Shown in pieces: positions 56,801 through 64,000 of a stretch of DNA of 64,000 nucleotides; the first letter of the stretch is position 1; each line of letters begins with the position of its first letter. The stretch lies in assembly GCA_024516035.1 (NCBI GenBank), contig CM044965.1, positions 29,064,972-29,128,971 of the forward strand. Reading direction: 5' to 3'. A program made the position numbers and the translations under genes. The notes beneath the pieces are model-generated. The model saw nothing but the letters and a program-made list of their open reading frames with translations. It was not told the DNA's origin and did not search any database. Origin of the DNA: Bactericera cockerelli. Lineage: Eukaryota; Arthropoda; Insecta; Hemiptera; Triozidae.

Positions 56801-59800
56801 ATGCCATCAGTGTGCCAGGCCGCGGCAGTGTCTGTATAGGTAGAGTAGAATCTCACGAATCCCGATGGGCCGAAAATCCCGTTAACTTAAAAGAATTCTT
56901 CGCCCCTTGTCAATCTTCGATCCTCATTCTAAATCCCAAAAACTTGAAACAATCGATAACCCGAAATCTGAGCTTGAAATGGAGTGACCTTGAACTAAAC
57001 TGACCTTGAAATTGAACGAACTTGACATATAATGACCTTCAAATACAACGACCTTGAAATTGAATAAACGACCTTGGACTATAATGACCTTGAAGTTGAA
57101 CGCCCTTGAAATGAAACGACCTTGAACTAACGTAACCTTGTAATAGAACTTGACCTTGAACTAAAATGAGCTTGAAATGCGACAAACGACCTTAAACTAG
57201 AACGAACTTGACCTAAAGTGACGTTGAAATTGAACAAATGACCTTGAACTATAATGACCTTGAAATTGAACGACCTTGAACTAGAATTACCTTGAAATTG
57301 AACGACTTTCAACTAGAATGACCTTGAAAACCTCAGTAGCTTGATCGATAAGGCGGCGGACTTGTAACCTGGAGGTCGGTGGTTCAAGTCCGGGTTTCAG
57401 TGTAAATTTAGTAAAGCGAGTTTGAGTAATTGTGACATCACGAAAGTGATCAACACAAATAAGATAACTTTTGAAAAAAGAATGACCTTAAATTAAACGA
57501 CCTTCAAATGAAATGACCTTGAATTAAAATTACTTTGAAATTTCCATGGTCGTTGTATTTCAAGGTCATTATAGGTCAAGGTCGTTCCATTTCGAGGTGA
57601 TTCTAGTTTGAGTTCTTTGTATATCTGTTTTTTTATTTTATTGTTCATTGAATTTCTTGCATTGTATTTCTGTTGCCAGGCACGCTCAAGCAAGGCACCA
57701 TGAGGCGGAATGACGAAGCAGAGTTGATGGGCTTCAATTCCAAGTTCCAGTGCAGCATAGGCGAGATCCAGGTAATCCAGGATTCAATTCGGAATTTATT
57801 TTATTATTACTAAATTCTTTTTTGAAAGAACATATTATGAAAAACACAAATAAAAGTAAATTGGCGTTAGGAAGGGCATCCAGCCATAAAAAAACGTGCT
57901 CCACCCTATCAACCTCAACTATGACGTTGAACAATGTCGACCCCAATAGAAACGTAAGCTAATATGGCATAAAGACAAGGGAGATGTATAATAATAATAA
58001 TATCGCCTTATTTATACTGCCGGAATAGGACAGTTAATGTCCCATTATTCCAGCAGTCAGCTCAAGACACATTATTATGTGGTAAAAATCCCAAATGGGA
58101 GGATAACTTGTCATGTCCCGGCTGGGTTTCGAACCCACGACCTCTGAATTACCAGACCGCCGCGCCGGAGAGATAGTGTCCACTTTGATGAAATTTGAAG
58201 TAATTTTGTTTCATAATTTGACTCTCAAGCCCGAACTAATGAAAGTTATTGTTTTTTTTTCTGAAATCTCTGGATTCACAGCCTTTACCACTGAGCTACC
58301 GGGACAGACATATAGATATTATGATTATTATTATTGTACAGGTGTATGGGATAAAGACAAGGGAGATATATAGATATTATTATTATTGTACAGGTTTTCC
58401 AAAAGAAGGTGGGGGAGGCGCGACAAGGTAGATATATAGATATTATTATTATTATTATTACTATTATTATTATTATTGTACAGGTGTTCCAGAAGAAGGT
58501 GGGGGAGGCGCGCGCAGGTGACAACGTGGGAGTGCTACTGCGCAACATCAAACTGAAGCAGATAGACCGCGGCATGTTGCTCGCCAAGCCGGGCACCCTG
58601 CATCTCAACAACAGATACGAGGCCGAGATATACCTGCTGTCGAAAGCAGAGGGGGGCAGGTAACTATAAGGGTTGGGTGGAAGAGAGTGCCTGCATCTCA
58701 ACAATAGATACGAGGCCGAGATATACCTGCTGTCGAAAGCAGAGGGGGGCAGGTAACTAGAAGGGTTGGGTGGAAGAGAGTGCCTGCATCTCAACAATAG
58801 ATACGAGGCCGAGATATACCTGCTGTCGAAAGCAGAGGGGGGCAGGTAACTAGAAGGGTTGGGTGGAAGAGAGTGCCTGCATCTCAACAACAGATACGAG
58901 GCCGAGATATATCTGCTTTCGAAAGCAGAGTGTTATTATTTATAAAAAAAAGTTATCATTTTTGTATTAATCACTTTCGTGATTTCACAACTACTCCAAA
59001 CTCTATTAAACACTCGCTCAACTCGGGACTTGAACCTCTGACCAACTGGTTACAAGTCTGCCGCCTTATCGATCAAGCTACAGAGTTCGATCAAGCGATC
59101 AAGTTCTTTTCAACTAATGAAACTTTTTTTCACTAGTCGTAGACAATTTGTTCTGTTCTTTTCGTTTATCGATTATTTTTATTATTATTATCATTATCAA
59201 GCTCGCCGGAAGGTGAGCGCTCGTCACGCGCCAGCCGGCCTGTATTAACATACAGAGTTTATTTGTATTTAATTTTATTATTATTATTTTTTTTTGGGGG
59301 GTTAACGATTAATGTAATTTTTTTTAATGACATTTTATTTTACTCAAACTCAAATTAATATTTTGTGACCATTTGTATTTTAATTTAATTTTTTAATATT
59401 TTTTTTTTTTTTTTAATAATTTTAATGTTTTTAATGTTAAATTTTTGTACTTCATTACTTTGTATTTTGGGTCCCCATTGGAATCGTAAATTTTAATTAA
59501 AAAATAAATAAATAAAAAAAATGAACCTCCCCCCCCCAGGTTCCGACCCGTGACCAGCAAGTACATCCAGCAGCTGTTCAGCCGCACGTGGAACGTGCAG
59601 GCCCGGCTCGACCTGCCGGGCTCGGAGGACATGATCATGCCCGGCGAGCATGGCACGGTGACCCTGACCCTGCTGTACAAGATGTTCCTGGACCGGGGCC
59701 AGACCTTCACCATCCGGAGAACAACAAACTGGTGGCCACCGGATAGTGACCAAGGTGATTCATTTGTGATTTTGTATTTGCATTAATAATTGTACATGTA

Positions 59801-60624
59801 CATAAATAATAGATATTTTGTAATTTTGTAACTTATTTGCATTAATAATTGTACATGTACATAAATAATAGATATTTTGTAATTTTGTAATTTATTTGCA
59901 TTAATAATTGTACATGTACAATTGTACATAAATAATAGATATTTTGTAATTTTGTAATTTATTTGCATTAATAATTGTACATGTACATAAATAATAGATA
60001 TTTTGTAATTTTGTAATTTATTTGCATTAATAATTGTACATGTACATAAATAATAGATATTTTGTAATTTTGTAATTTATTTGCATTAATAATTGTACAT
60101 AATAGGTATAATGTAATGTAATAATAATAATAATAATAATGCTTTTTCTTTGTGTTATTATGTCACAATTTTAGTGGGTAGCGCAGAATCATAGGACTTT
60201 ACCACTTTAATTTACAATATCTTGTATTATTTTTTTGCCTGATGTAATGTATTATACGTATATTTGTACAGTATTAAAGAACAACAATTCAAATCTTAAT
60301 CTAAGCATATAAAATTAAAATATAGTAAAATTGAAAATATTAAAATAAATAAATACAATTATAGAGAAGATTTGAAAAGTAAATAGGTGGGTAAAGACTG
60401 TAAAGTAAATAGGTGGGTATGTAAATAGGTAACATATATTTAATGCGACTGCCCCACACTAAGGGGATGCAGTCCTCTTGTTTTGTGGGGTAGTGTTTCA
60501 TTTCTTAAAATAGTTTTTTTTTTTAACCAATCAGGTGCTGGAGAGTGTGGAGGTGCCGCAACACAACCTAGGCATGCTGCGGACCAAGGAGGTGCCCAGA
60601 GTGAAGAAGAGGAAGAACAAGTGA
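53891..60624 (+). CDS. TUFM: Mitochondrial elongation factor Tu, seven coding exons
   Basis: Delivers aminoacyl-tRNA to the mitochondrial ribosome as a GTPase. Coding exons: 53891-54272, 55095-55348, 56686-56839, 57680-57771, 58484-58659, 59540-59754, 60535-60624, all with GT/AG boundaries and agreeing phases. An acceptor (TGTATTTCAG, ends 53854) upstream of the ATG implies a 5'UTR intron. The basic N-terminus [18 protein letters not shown] fits a mitochondrial presequence. Motifs: [14 protein letters not shown] (G1), GITI (G2), [12 protein letters not shown] (G3), NKAD (G4), [11 protein letters not shown] (domain 2), [18 protein letters not shown] (domain 3), then a VKKRKNK end. Length is about 454 residues, normal for the family. 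Exon 6 lacks two single bases near 59717 and 59742 (FTIR then the expected [14 protein letters not shown] is out of frame), which together with exon 7 would restore the frame. These are sequencing errors or real lesions. Confidence 0.93.
54677..55039 (+). mobile_element. SINE family G (full length) in TUFM intron 1
   Basis: GCGCGATTAGCTCAGTGGTT, CGCTTGCCATGCGGAAGG, GGGTTCGATCCCC, then the family G body and an A tail at 55024-55039. Just upstream, AAATCAAAATATTTATACAAG is tandemly repeated (54683 and 54706). Head at 54726. Almost identical to the minus copy at 16388-16703. Confidence 0.85.
55400..55735 (-). mobile_element. SINE family A, one full and one partial head joined
   Basis: Minus strand: a partial head (55735-55676, AATAGCTCAGTGGTAAAGGC, CAGAGGTCGAAATC), then about 63 bp AGTGAACTTTTTCGATAAAG plus TAATGTAATA, then a complete head and body (55612-55400, ending in (ATT)n). 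The 63-bp linker recurs before the family A head at 63522-63590, so it is a shared part of some copies. Lies in TUFM intron 2, antisense. Confidence 0.75.
56239..56301. repeat. Perfect 30-bp hairpin in TUFM intron 2
   Basis: Arms TTTAACCACCAGGAGAGGTT plus AATGCTAAAA (56239-56268) and the exact complement (56272-56301) with loop GCA. Could be a short inverted-repeat element or a fold-back transcript; no miRNA identity is known. Confidence 0.9.
56350..56475 (-). mobile_element. tRNA-related SINE, family F
   Basis: Minus strand: GTGGTTAAGGCACTAGCCTG, GATCCGTTGGTTCGAATC, TCACCCAGTGCATGAATTT. Sister of the remnant at 8060-8150. Confidence 0.6.
56476..56675 (+). mobile_element. Retroelement 3' tail in TUFM intron 2
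   Basis: GAGGGTTGGGTGGAAGAGAT, CAGTAACCCTGCCC, AATAAAGTG and (AAT)n, matching 29799-29985. It ends 11 bp before the exon 3 acceptor region, so it supplies part of the intron end. Confidence 0.55.
56840..57679. repeat. TGACCTTGA minisatellite with SINE, TUFM intron 3
   Basis: After a short pogo-like segment (GTAGAGTAGAATCTCACGAA), about 56975-57325 and 57480-57600 consist of 12-17-bp variants of AATGACCTTGAA. Exact TGACCTTGA occurs at least eight times, and at 57555-57600 the motif appears inverted (TTCAAGGTCATT, GGTCAAGGTCG). A family E SINE interrupts it at 57328-57475. TCAAGGTCA, the complement, is the monomer site for FTZ-F1/ERR-type nuclear receptors; any function is inference. Confidence 0.85.
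57328..57475 (+). mobile_element. tRNA-related SINE, family E (best copy)
   Basis: CCTCAGTAGCTTGATCGATA, AGGCGGCGGACTTGTAACC, B box GGTTCAAGTCC, TAGTAAAGCGAGTTTGAGTA, ATTGTGACATCACGAAAGTG, tail AAGATAACTTTT. Defines the family used to recognise 17700, 30100, 34590 and 58940. Confidence 0.8.
57861..57985 (+). mobile_element. SINE family D 3' fragment
   Basis: TTGGCGTTAGGAAGGGCATC, CAGCCATAAAAAAACGTGC and TTGAACAATGTCGACCCC match 63333-63415, the 3' third of the family D copy at 63101. Confidence 0.75.
57991..58310 (-). mobile_element. SINE family A, split copy in TUFM intron 4
   Basis: Minus strand body from 57991 (TATCGCCTTATTTATACTGC on plus) through TGTCATGTCCCGGCTGGG and GAACCCACGACC. 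An unrelated ~100-bp segment (58160-58260) precedes a separate head piece (GGATTCACAGCCTTTACC, CTGAGCTACCGGGACAGA) at 58270-58310. Confidence 0.7.
58321..58440 (+). repeat. Decoy copy of TUFM exon 5 start
   Basis: TTGTACAGGTTTTCCAAAAG plus AAGGTGGGGGAGGCGCGACA at 58386-58425 repeats, with changes, the true acceptor and first ~30 bases of exon 5 (TTGTACAGGTGTTCCAGAAG..., 58476-58515). An earlier TTGTACAGGTGTATGGG is at 58335. Duplication of the intron/exon junction with (ATT)n is the likely origin. Confidence 0.8.
58597..58930 (+). repeat. 93-bp tandem array of TUFM exon 5 tail and donor
   Basis: CATCTCAACAA(C/T)AGATACGA occurs at 58601 (true exon), 58694, 58787 and 58880, a 93-bp period. The first three copies carry the exon 3' end ([10 protein letters not shown]), the donor GGCAG-GTAACT and the flank AGGGTTGGGTGGAAGAGAG; the last is truncated. 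93 is divisible by three, and each full copy has its own potential donor. Confidence 0.95.
58940..59095 (-). mobile_element. tRNA-related SINE, family E in TUFM intron 5
   Basis: Minus strand: CTCTGTAGCTTGATCGATAA, GGCGGCAGACTTGTAACC, B box GGTTCAAGTCCC, GAGCGAGTGTTTAATAGAG, then GTGAAATCACGAAAGTGATT and AATGATAACTTTTTTT. Confidence 0.75.
59096..59539. other. TUFM intron 5 remainder
   Basis: AT-rich with (ATT)n, long T runs and the segment GCTCGCCGGAAGGTGAGCGC (59202). The intron ends in CCCCCCCCAG, an unusually C-rich acceptor tract. Confidence 0.5.
59772..60120. repeat. 59-bp tandem array in TUFM intron 6
   Basis: Six copies of a unit with GCATTAATAATTGTACATGT and ACATAAATAATAGATATTTT start at about 59781, 59840, 59899, 59966, 60025 and 60084 (periods 59, 59, 67, 59, 59; the third unit has an 8-bp insertion). 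Confidence 0.9.
60121..60243 (-). mobile_element. SINE family C tail in TUFM intron 6
   Basis: AATAATGCTTTTTCTTTGTG, TTATTATGTCACAATTTTAG, TGGGTAGCGCAGAATCATAG match 26905-26965. The tRNA-like head is absent. Confidence 0.75.
60244..60534. other. TUFM intron 6 remainder with a possible SINE scrap
   Basis: AT-rich. GTAAATAGGTGGGTA is duplicated (60380 and 60404). No gene recognised. Ends in a T-rich tract and acceptor AACCAATCAG. Confidence 0.5.
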
Positions 60625-60783
60625 AGCAATAAAAAAAAGACATGAAAAAAAAAAAAAAGAAGACAATACTATTTGCTGCAATCCATTACATACTTAAAAG
60701 TACATTGGATTGCAGTAACTATTAAATATTAAATGAAGGATATGTATGAATATTAAAATAAAATATAATAAAGTAGGTAACTG

Positions 60784-60820
<37 letters not shown>
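60625..60820 (+). terminator. TUFM 3'UTR, poly(A) signals and genomic A tract
   Basis: AATAAA at 60629 soon after the TGA (60622-60624), then AATAAAATATAATAAAG at 60757-60774, and an uninterrupted A run of about 37 bases at 60783-60819. CATTACATACTTAAAAGT and ACATTGGATTGCAGTA include a small inverted repeat (TGCAATCCA / TGGATTGCA, 60678-60715). Confidence 0.7.
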
Positions 60821-60821
60821 G

Positions 60822-61095
60822 ATCAGTGACCAAGGTACTAAAGGAAGAACAAGTGAGGCAATAGATCAGAGACCCAGGTACTAAAGGAAGAACAAGTGAA
60901 GCAATAGATCAGTGAGCAAGGTACTAAAGAAGAACAAGTGAAGCAATAGATCAGTGAGCAAGGTACTAAAGGAAGAACAAGTGAAGCAATAGATCAGTGA
61001 GCAAGGTACTGGAGAACAAGTGAAGCAATAGATCAGAGACCCAGGTACTAAAGGAAGAACAAGTGAAGCAATAGATCAGTGACCAAGGTACTCGG
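60822..61095 (+). repeat. 43-bp tandem array resembling TUFM exon ends
   Basis: About seven copies of a unit with ATCAGTGACCAAGGTACTAA and AGGAAGAACAAGTGAAGCAA. GTGACCAAGGT resembles the 3' end of exon 6 with its donor, and GGAAGAACAAGTGAAGCAATA is identical to the TUFM stop region at 60611-60631. The array thus looks built from TUFM's own last coding segments. Confidence 0.9.
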
Positions 61096-61550
61096 AGAAC
61101 AAACCTGTCTGGACTTGGTGTTGCCACCGGCGCCCGGGCTTCCGCCCTTATCCCGTCCAGGTCGTCTCGTCGACGCTCACCGGAGACCGGAGTGAGGTTG
61201 TTTTCTAGAAATCGACACCACCGCCCAAAACTGATTTCCACCATGCACCATCTGCTCCCATGGCAGTCTAAGCACACAACCCAGAACCAATCGACGAGCT
61301 ATCGTGCACGGGACAGGCTATAGGCGGGACCAAGGTACTAAACTTGAGCAGGCGCGGCTGGCGGTCGAGATTCTGCCACTCGCGGCACCACTAATTACTC
61401 TCATAAAAAAAAAAATGGATTTGGGGATTTTATAAATGATTTGTGGGGTTCATTGAACTATAAATTTTGTCACATGGTCCATGTAGTCAAAACCACCAAA
61501 ATAGACATTAAAAACACTGTCGGTACATGCACCATACGGTATAATACAAC
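61096..61550. other. GC-richer unclassified repeat
   Basis: 61097-61340 is unusually GC-rich (GCCACCGGCGCCCGGGCTTC, GTCGTCTCGTCGACGCTCAC) with no clear coding; possibly internal LINE or imported sequence. GACCAAGGTACTAAAC at 61330 is a last trace of the 43-bp repeat. Confidence 0.4.
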
Positions 61551-61799
61551 CATAGCGTGTAGAATTAAGAAGTGAGGAAACAAACCCCAGTTGCATGGAA
61601 ACGCCACATAGCGATGCGACACCATCGCAAAGGAGTAGAATATTTCATTTTATTGAAATGTTTATGTTTACATTTGATACGGGGAAGAAATTTTGTGAGG
61701 GACGAGGAGAGGAGACTCCTTTGCGATACTAGCGCTGAGGAAGCCACAATGTAGGCCGGTGGGGGGTGGTTTCCACACTTCTTAATTCTACACGCTATG
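61551..61799. mobile_element. 249-bp MITE with 30-bp TIRs
   Basis: CATAGCGTGTAGAATTAAGA at the left and TCTTAATTCTACACGCTATG at the right are exact complements. The next ~10 bases match with one change. A second internal inverted pair, CGCAAAGGAGT / ACTCCTTTGCG, lies inside. No coding; target duplication not clear. Confidence 0.85.
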
Positions 61800-62069
61800 A
61801 TAAAACATTAAACAATTTCAGTATTTTCGTTCTACTCTTCAGTCTATTTCCGCCCAACAATTTATGGAAAACCTCTTAACAATGCTTAACACCGCTTTGT
61901 AAATAGATTTTGTTGAAATACATCAAAAATGTGTTATTAGTGTTATTACCTATATTTTGTATGCACGCCTTGAATTTGTTTTCTTTGCACAGATATGCAA
62001 TGTGGCTTGTAGTCAGTAAATGCACTTATGTAAAAATATTATCTACTAAACTAAAGTTTTTTTTTTACG

Positions 62070-62205
62070 TTGGCACGTTGAATAATAGACCAGTTTTCGT
62101 TCTGTCACCGAAGTTAAGCAACGTTCAGCTAACGCTGCCTAACATAGATGGGTGACCCATCCAAAGTCGAACTCTCGTGAGGCGTTTTCAACGTGCCATT
62201 GATGC
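62070..62205 (+). mobile_element. 5S rRNA-derived SINE-like segment
   Basis: GTCACCGAAGTTAAGCAACG, then AACGCTGCC and GATGGGTGACC follow the order and spacing of 5S rRNA internal-control and 3' regions. It is bracketed by GGCACGTTGAA (62073) and its complement TTCAACGTGCC (62189). It lacks a complete 5S 5' half, so it is not a functional 5S gene. Confidence 0.6.
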
Positions 62206-62224
62206 GACGCTGCGCTGGCTATCA

Positions 62225-62283
62225 ATTGTCTGTCCCGGTAGCTTAGTTGTCAAGGCGTCTGACTGGTAATCCCTCTCAACTGA
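62225..62283 (+). mobile_element. SINE family A head, truncated by family G insertion
   Basis: GTCCCGGTAGCTTAGTTGTC, AAGGCGTCTGACTGGTAATC ends abruptly at the family G head at 62284. Confidence 0.65.
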
Positions 62284-62590
62284 GCGCGCGATGAGCTCAG
62301 TGGTTAAGTACTCGCTTGCCATGCGAAAGGTCCCGGGTTCGAACCCCCGTGCCGAAAAAAATTGTAATCTTAATTTGGTTACAGTTGTTTGTAAGGGATA
62401 CCTTTCGGTGCGCTCGTTTTGACCCAGCATCTAAATGGGAAGTATTGTGTCACTTCTCGCCCATCAGAGGGAGGCATACTACGGGATGGGCAGGCTACAA
62501 CAGAGACCATAAGCGTCGACAGTAGCTCCTGTTTCATGGCTACGAAATAAAAAAGGCTGAGAAACACTCATGTTTAAAATAAAAAAATAG
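62284..62590 (+). mobile_element. SINE family G (full length)
   Basis: GCGCGCGATGAGCTCAGTGG, CTCGCTTGCCATGCGAAAGG, GGGTTCGAACCCCC, the family body, TTTCATGGCTACGAAATAAA and an A-rich end. Same length and order as the 16.4 and 54.7 kb copies. Confidence 0.85.
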
Positions 62591-63100
62591 TGACAACTTA
62601 TCTCTCCGACCCGTCAACAGGATTCAACTTATGGACAGGGGTAGATACCCATGCTAGGTCCAAGCTCATGTAATTGTTAGGTCACGTGTTCAATGTCCAC
62701 CAATCGTAGAGCTTCAAATGATCACGTGACCATTCGTAATTGCAGTCCTTTTATTTCCGATAAATTTCTAATATTATTTATCGTGTTCATTTTCGTAAAA
62801 AAAAAAATATTTTTGAAGGACGTCAAGTTAAATTAAAAAAAAAAGAATAGAAAATGTAAACAAATTATGTTTACGAGAAATAAAAAATTGGTCACCTGTG
62901 CCGCCTATACCAGACCATGTGATTATTTCTAATGAGGCAAGCAAGATATTGGTATGGGAGATAATTAATGTAATTGCTCGTAATATAATTATGTTTTCTA
63001 GTCGCGTGTTGGCGTATGCATTCAAGTGTGGACGCATGCTTTGCAGCCAGTCATGTGTGTCCATGAGAGTAATAATAGGCTCGAATAATTTTAAAAGCCA
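62591..63100. other. Non-coding stretch
   Basis: AT-rich, no gene or repeat recognised. Confidence 0.5.
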
Positions 63101-63460
63101 GCCTCCGTGGCGTAACGGTTGTGACTACTGCCCGTAGTCCAGAGATCCTGAGTTCGATCCCCAGTCGCAGCAAATTTTTCACACAGGAATTTCTGTTCCT
63201 CCGAACACGTGAGGTTGTCAATTTCGGACCTACCCAGGCTGGGTGAGGTCAATGTGGGTAGCTGGTACGATTCCCAGCGAATGGAAGGTAATACCCCCGT
63301 CCTAATCCAGGACGTTAAATCAAATAGAATCGTTGGCGTTAGGAAGGGCATCCAGCCGTAAAAAATGTGCCAAAACCAACCAACCTTAACCATGAGGTTG
63401 AACAACGTCGACCCTGCTCAAGCGGGATAAGACAGAGTAAAAGAAGAAAAATAATGAAAT
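63101..63460 (+). mobile_element. tRNA-related SINE, family D (full length)
   Basis: GCCAGCCTCCGTGGCGTAAC, GGTTGTGACTACTGCCCGTA, B box GAGTTCGATCCCC, then CAGGAATTTCTGTTCCTCCG, CCAGGCTGGGTGAGGTCAAT, TTGGCGTTAGGAAGGGCATC, ATGAGGTTGAACAACGTCGA, ending in an A-rich run with TAAAAGAAGAAAAATAATG. Reference copy for family D. Confidence 0.85.
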
Positions 63461-63521
63461 CCCTCTAAAATTTCGTCAAGAATCGTTTTGGGTTTTTAGA
63501 CGTAAAAAAATACCTTTTGGA

Positions 63522-63790
63522 AATCCTTACAGTGAACTTTTTCGATAAAGCCAGTAAAAAAATAGGTGCAAGTGACGTAATGTAATACTGTCCCAGTAGC
63601 TCAGTGGTAAAAGCGGCACTCTATGAATCCAGAGATCGCGGGTTTGAAACCCAGCCGGGACATGACAAGTTATCCTCCGTTTGGGATTTTTACCACACAA
63701 TAATACGTCTTGAGCTTACTGCTGGAATAATGGGACTTAATAGTTCTAATCAGGCTTTTAAGGCGATATTATTACATTATTATTAATGAA
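63522..63790 (+). mobile_element. SINE family A with 5' extension
   Basis: AGTGAACTTTTTCGATAAAG and GTAATGTAATA (63530-63591) precede the tRNA-like head TGTCCCAGTAGCTCAGTGGT and B box GGGTTTGAAACCC, the family body and (ATT)n tail. The 5' extension equals the linker found at 55613-55676 in reverse. Confidence 0.85.
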
Positions 63791-64000
63791 GTAGTATAAT
63801 ATAATATGGCCGGGTCAAGATTTACCGGCGAGGTCGCTGCTCACATATCAGTACAACCAATTTTTAAATTATAAAATAATTGAAAACGGTACAGATTCTG
63901 ATGATTACTGGATTGATACAAACCAAAAGTTTTTAGAAAAGTATAGATAGCTATTTCTGAATCTTGTTTGTGATTTAAAAAATATCCATGGTGATTTCAT
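63791..64000. other. Window end, unrecognised
   Basis: A plus frame from about 63868 reads YKIIENGTDSDDYWIDTNQK and stops at 63949. It could be an exon or mobile-element fragment cut by the window edge. No family recognised. Confidence 0.25.

Noticed and set aside
58285..58890. 201-codon minus frame with internal repeats
   Set aside because: Antisense translation of the 93-bp tandem array and TUFM exon 5.
62106..62165. Functional 5S rRNA gene
   Set aside because: Only parts of 5S are present, with insertions; the 5' half and terminator are missing.

Overview
The window is eukaryotic nuclear DNA, almost certainly from an insect (hemipteran-like in style, order not provable here). The evidence is an intron-rich gene with consensus GT/AG splice sites, a low-GC background, many tRNA-derived SINEs, DNA-transposon MITEs, and a Ty3/gypsy element with a spliced envelope gene of the errantivirus type. 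It contains one 100-N scaffold gap and no prokaryotic features.

Layout. 1-8 kb: a pyrimidine minisatellite, a pogo/Tigger-like MITE, and a 5'-truncated Jockey/CR1-like LINE inserted into a second CT-rich tract. 8-22 kb: gene-poor DNA with a 3.3-kb higher-order tandem array built from palindromic ~130-bp subunits, a 477-bp palindrome, SINEs and a TIR element. 22.4-26.6 kb (minus): a decayed DDE transposase-like gene split by a 1.66-kb foldback element. 26.6-31.0 kb (minus): four phase-consistent exons of an unrecognised gene, apparently helical repeat plus a Ser/Ala/Thr/Glu-rich exon. 32.7-35.3 kb: a hAT-type element with an 8-bp target duplication, carrying a piggyBac-like MITE and SINEs. 35.6-38.7 kb: nested repeats with a LINE fragment and a 0.7-kb palindrome. 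40.3-41.0 kb: a broken SGNH/GDSL hydrolase-like gene interrupted by a 162-bp MITE. 45.56-53.45 kb: an errantivirus-like LTR retrotransposon (gag, pol, env) with nearly identical LTRs. 53.9-60.6 kb (plus): the seven coding exons of mitochondrial elongation factor Tu (TUFM). 60.6-64 kb: tandem repeats and a dense SINE cluster.

TUFM is the only gene identified with confidence. Its coding frame runs through seven exons for about 454 residues if two single-base deletions in exon 6 are treated as errors. Its introns have collected SINEs, minisatellites, a perfect 30-bp hairpin and tandem copies of its own exon ends. The LTR element lies about 0.4 kb upstream of the first coding exon in the same orientation.

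The most unusual signals are the modular foldback element (repeated TACAGGGTG blocks in each arm), the palindromic-subunit tandem array, recurrent tandem duplication of exon-end/splice-donor segments in both host genes, an intronic array of TGACCTTGA motifs in TUFM, and the exact MITE disruption of the SGNH-like gene. All family assignments come from reading motifs; no database search was run.
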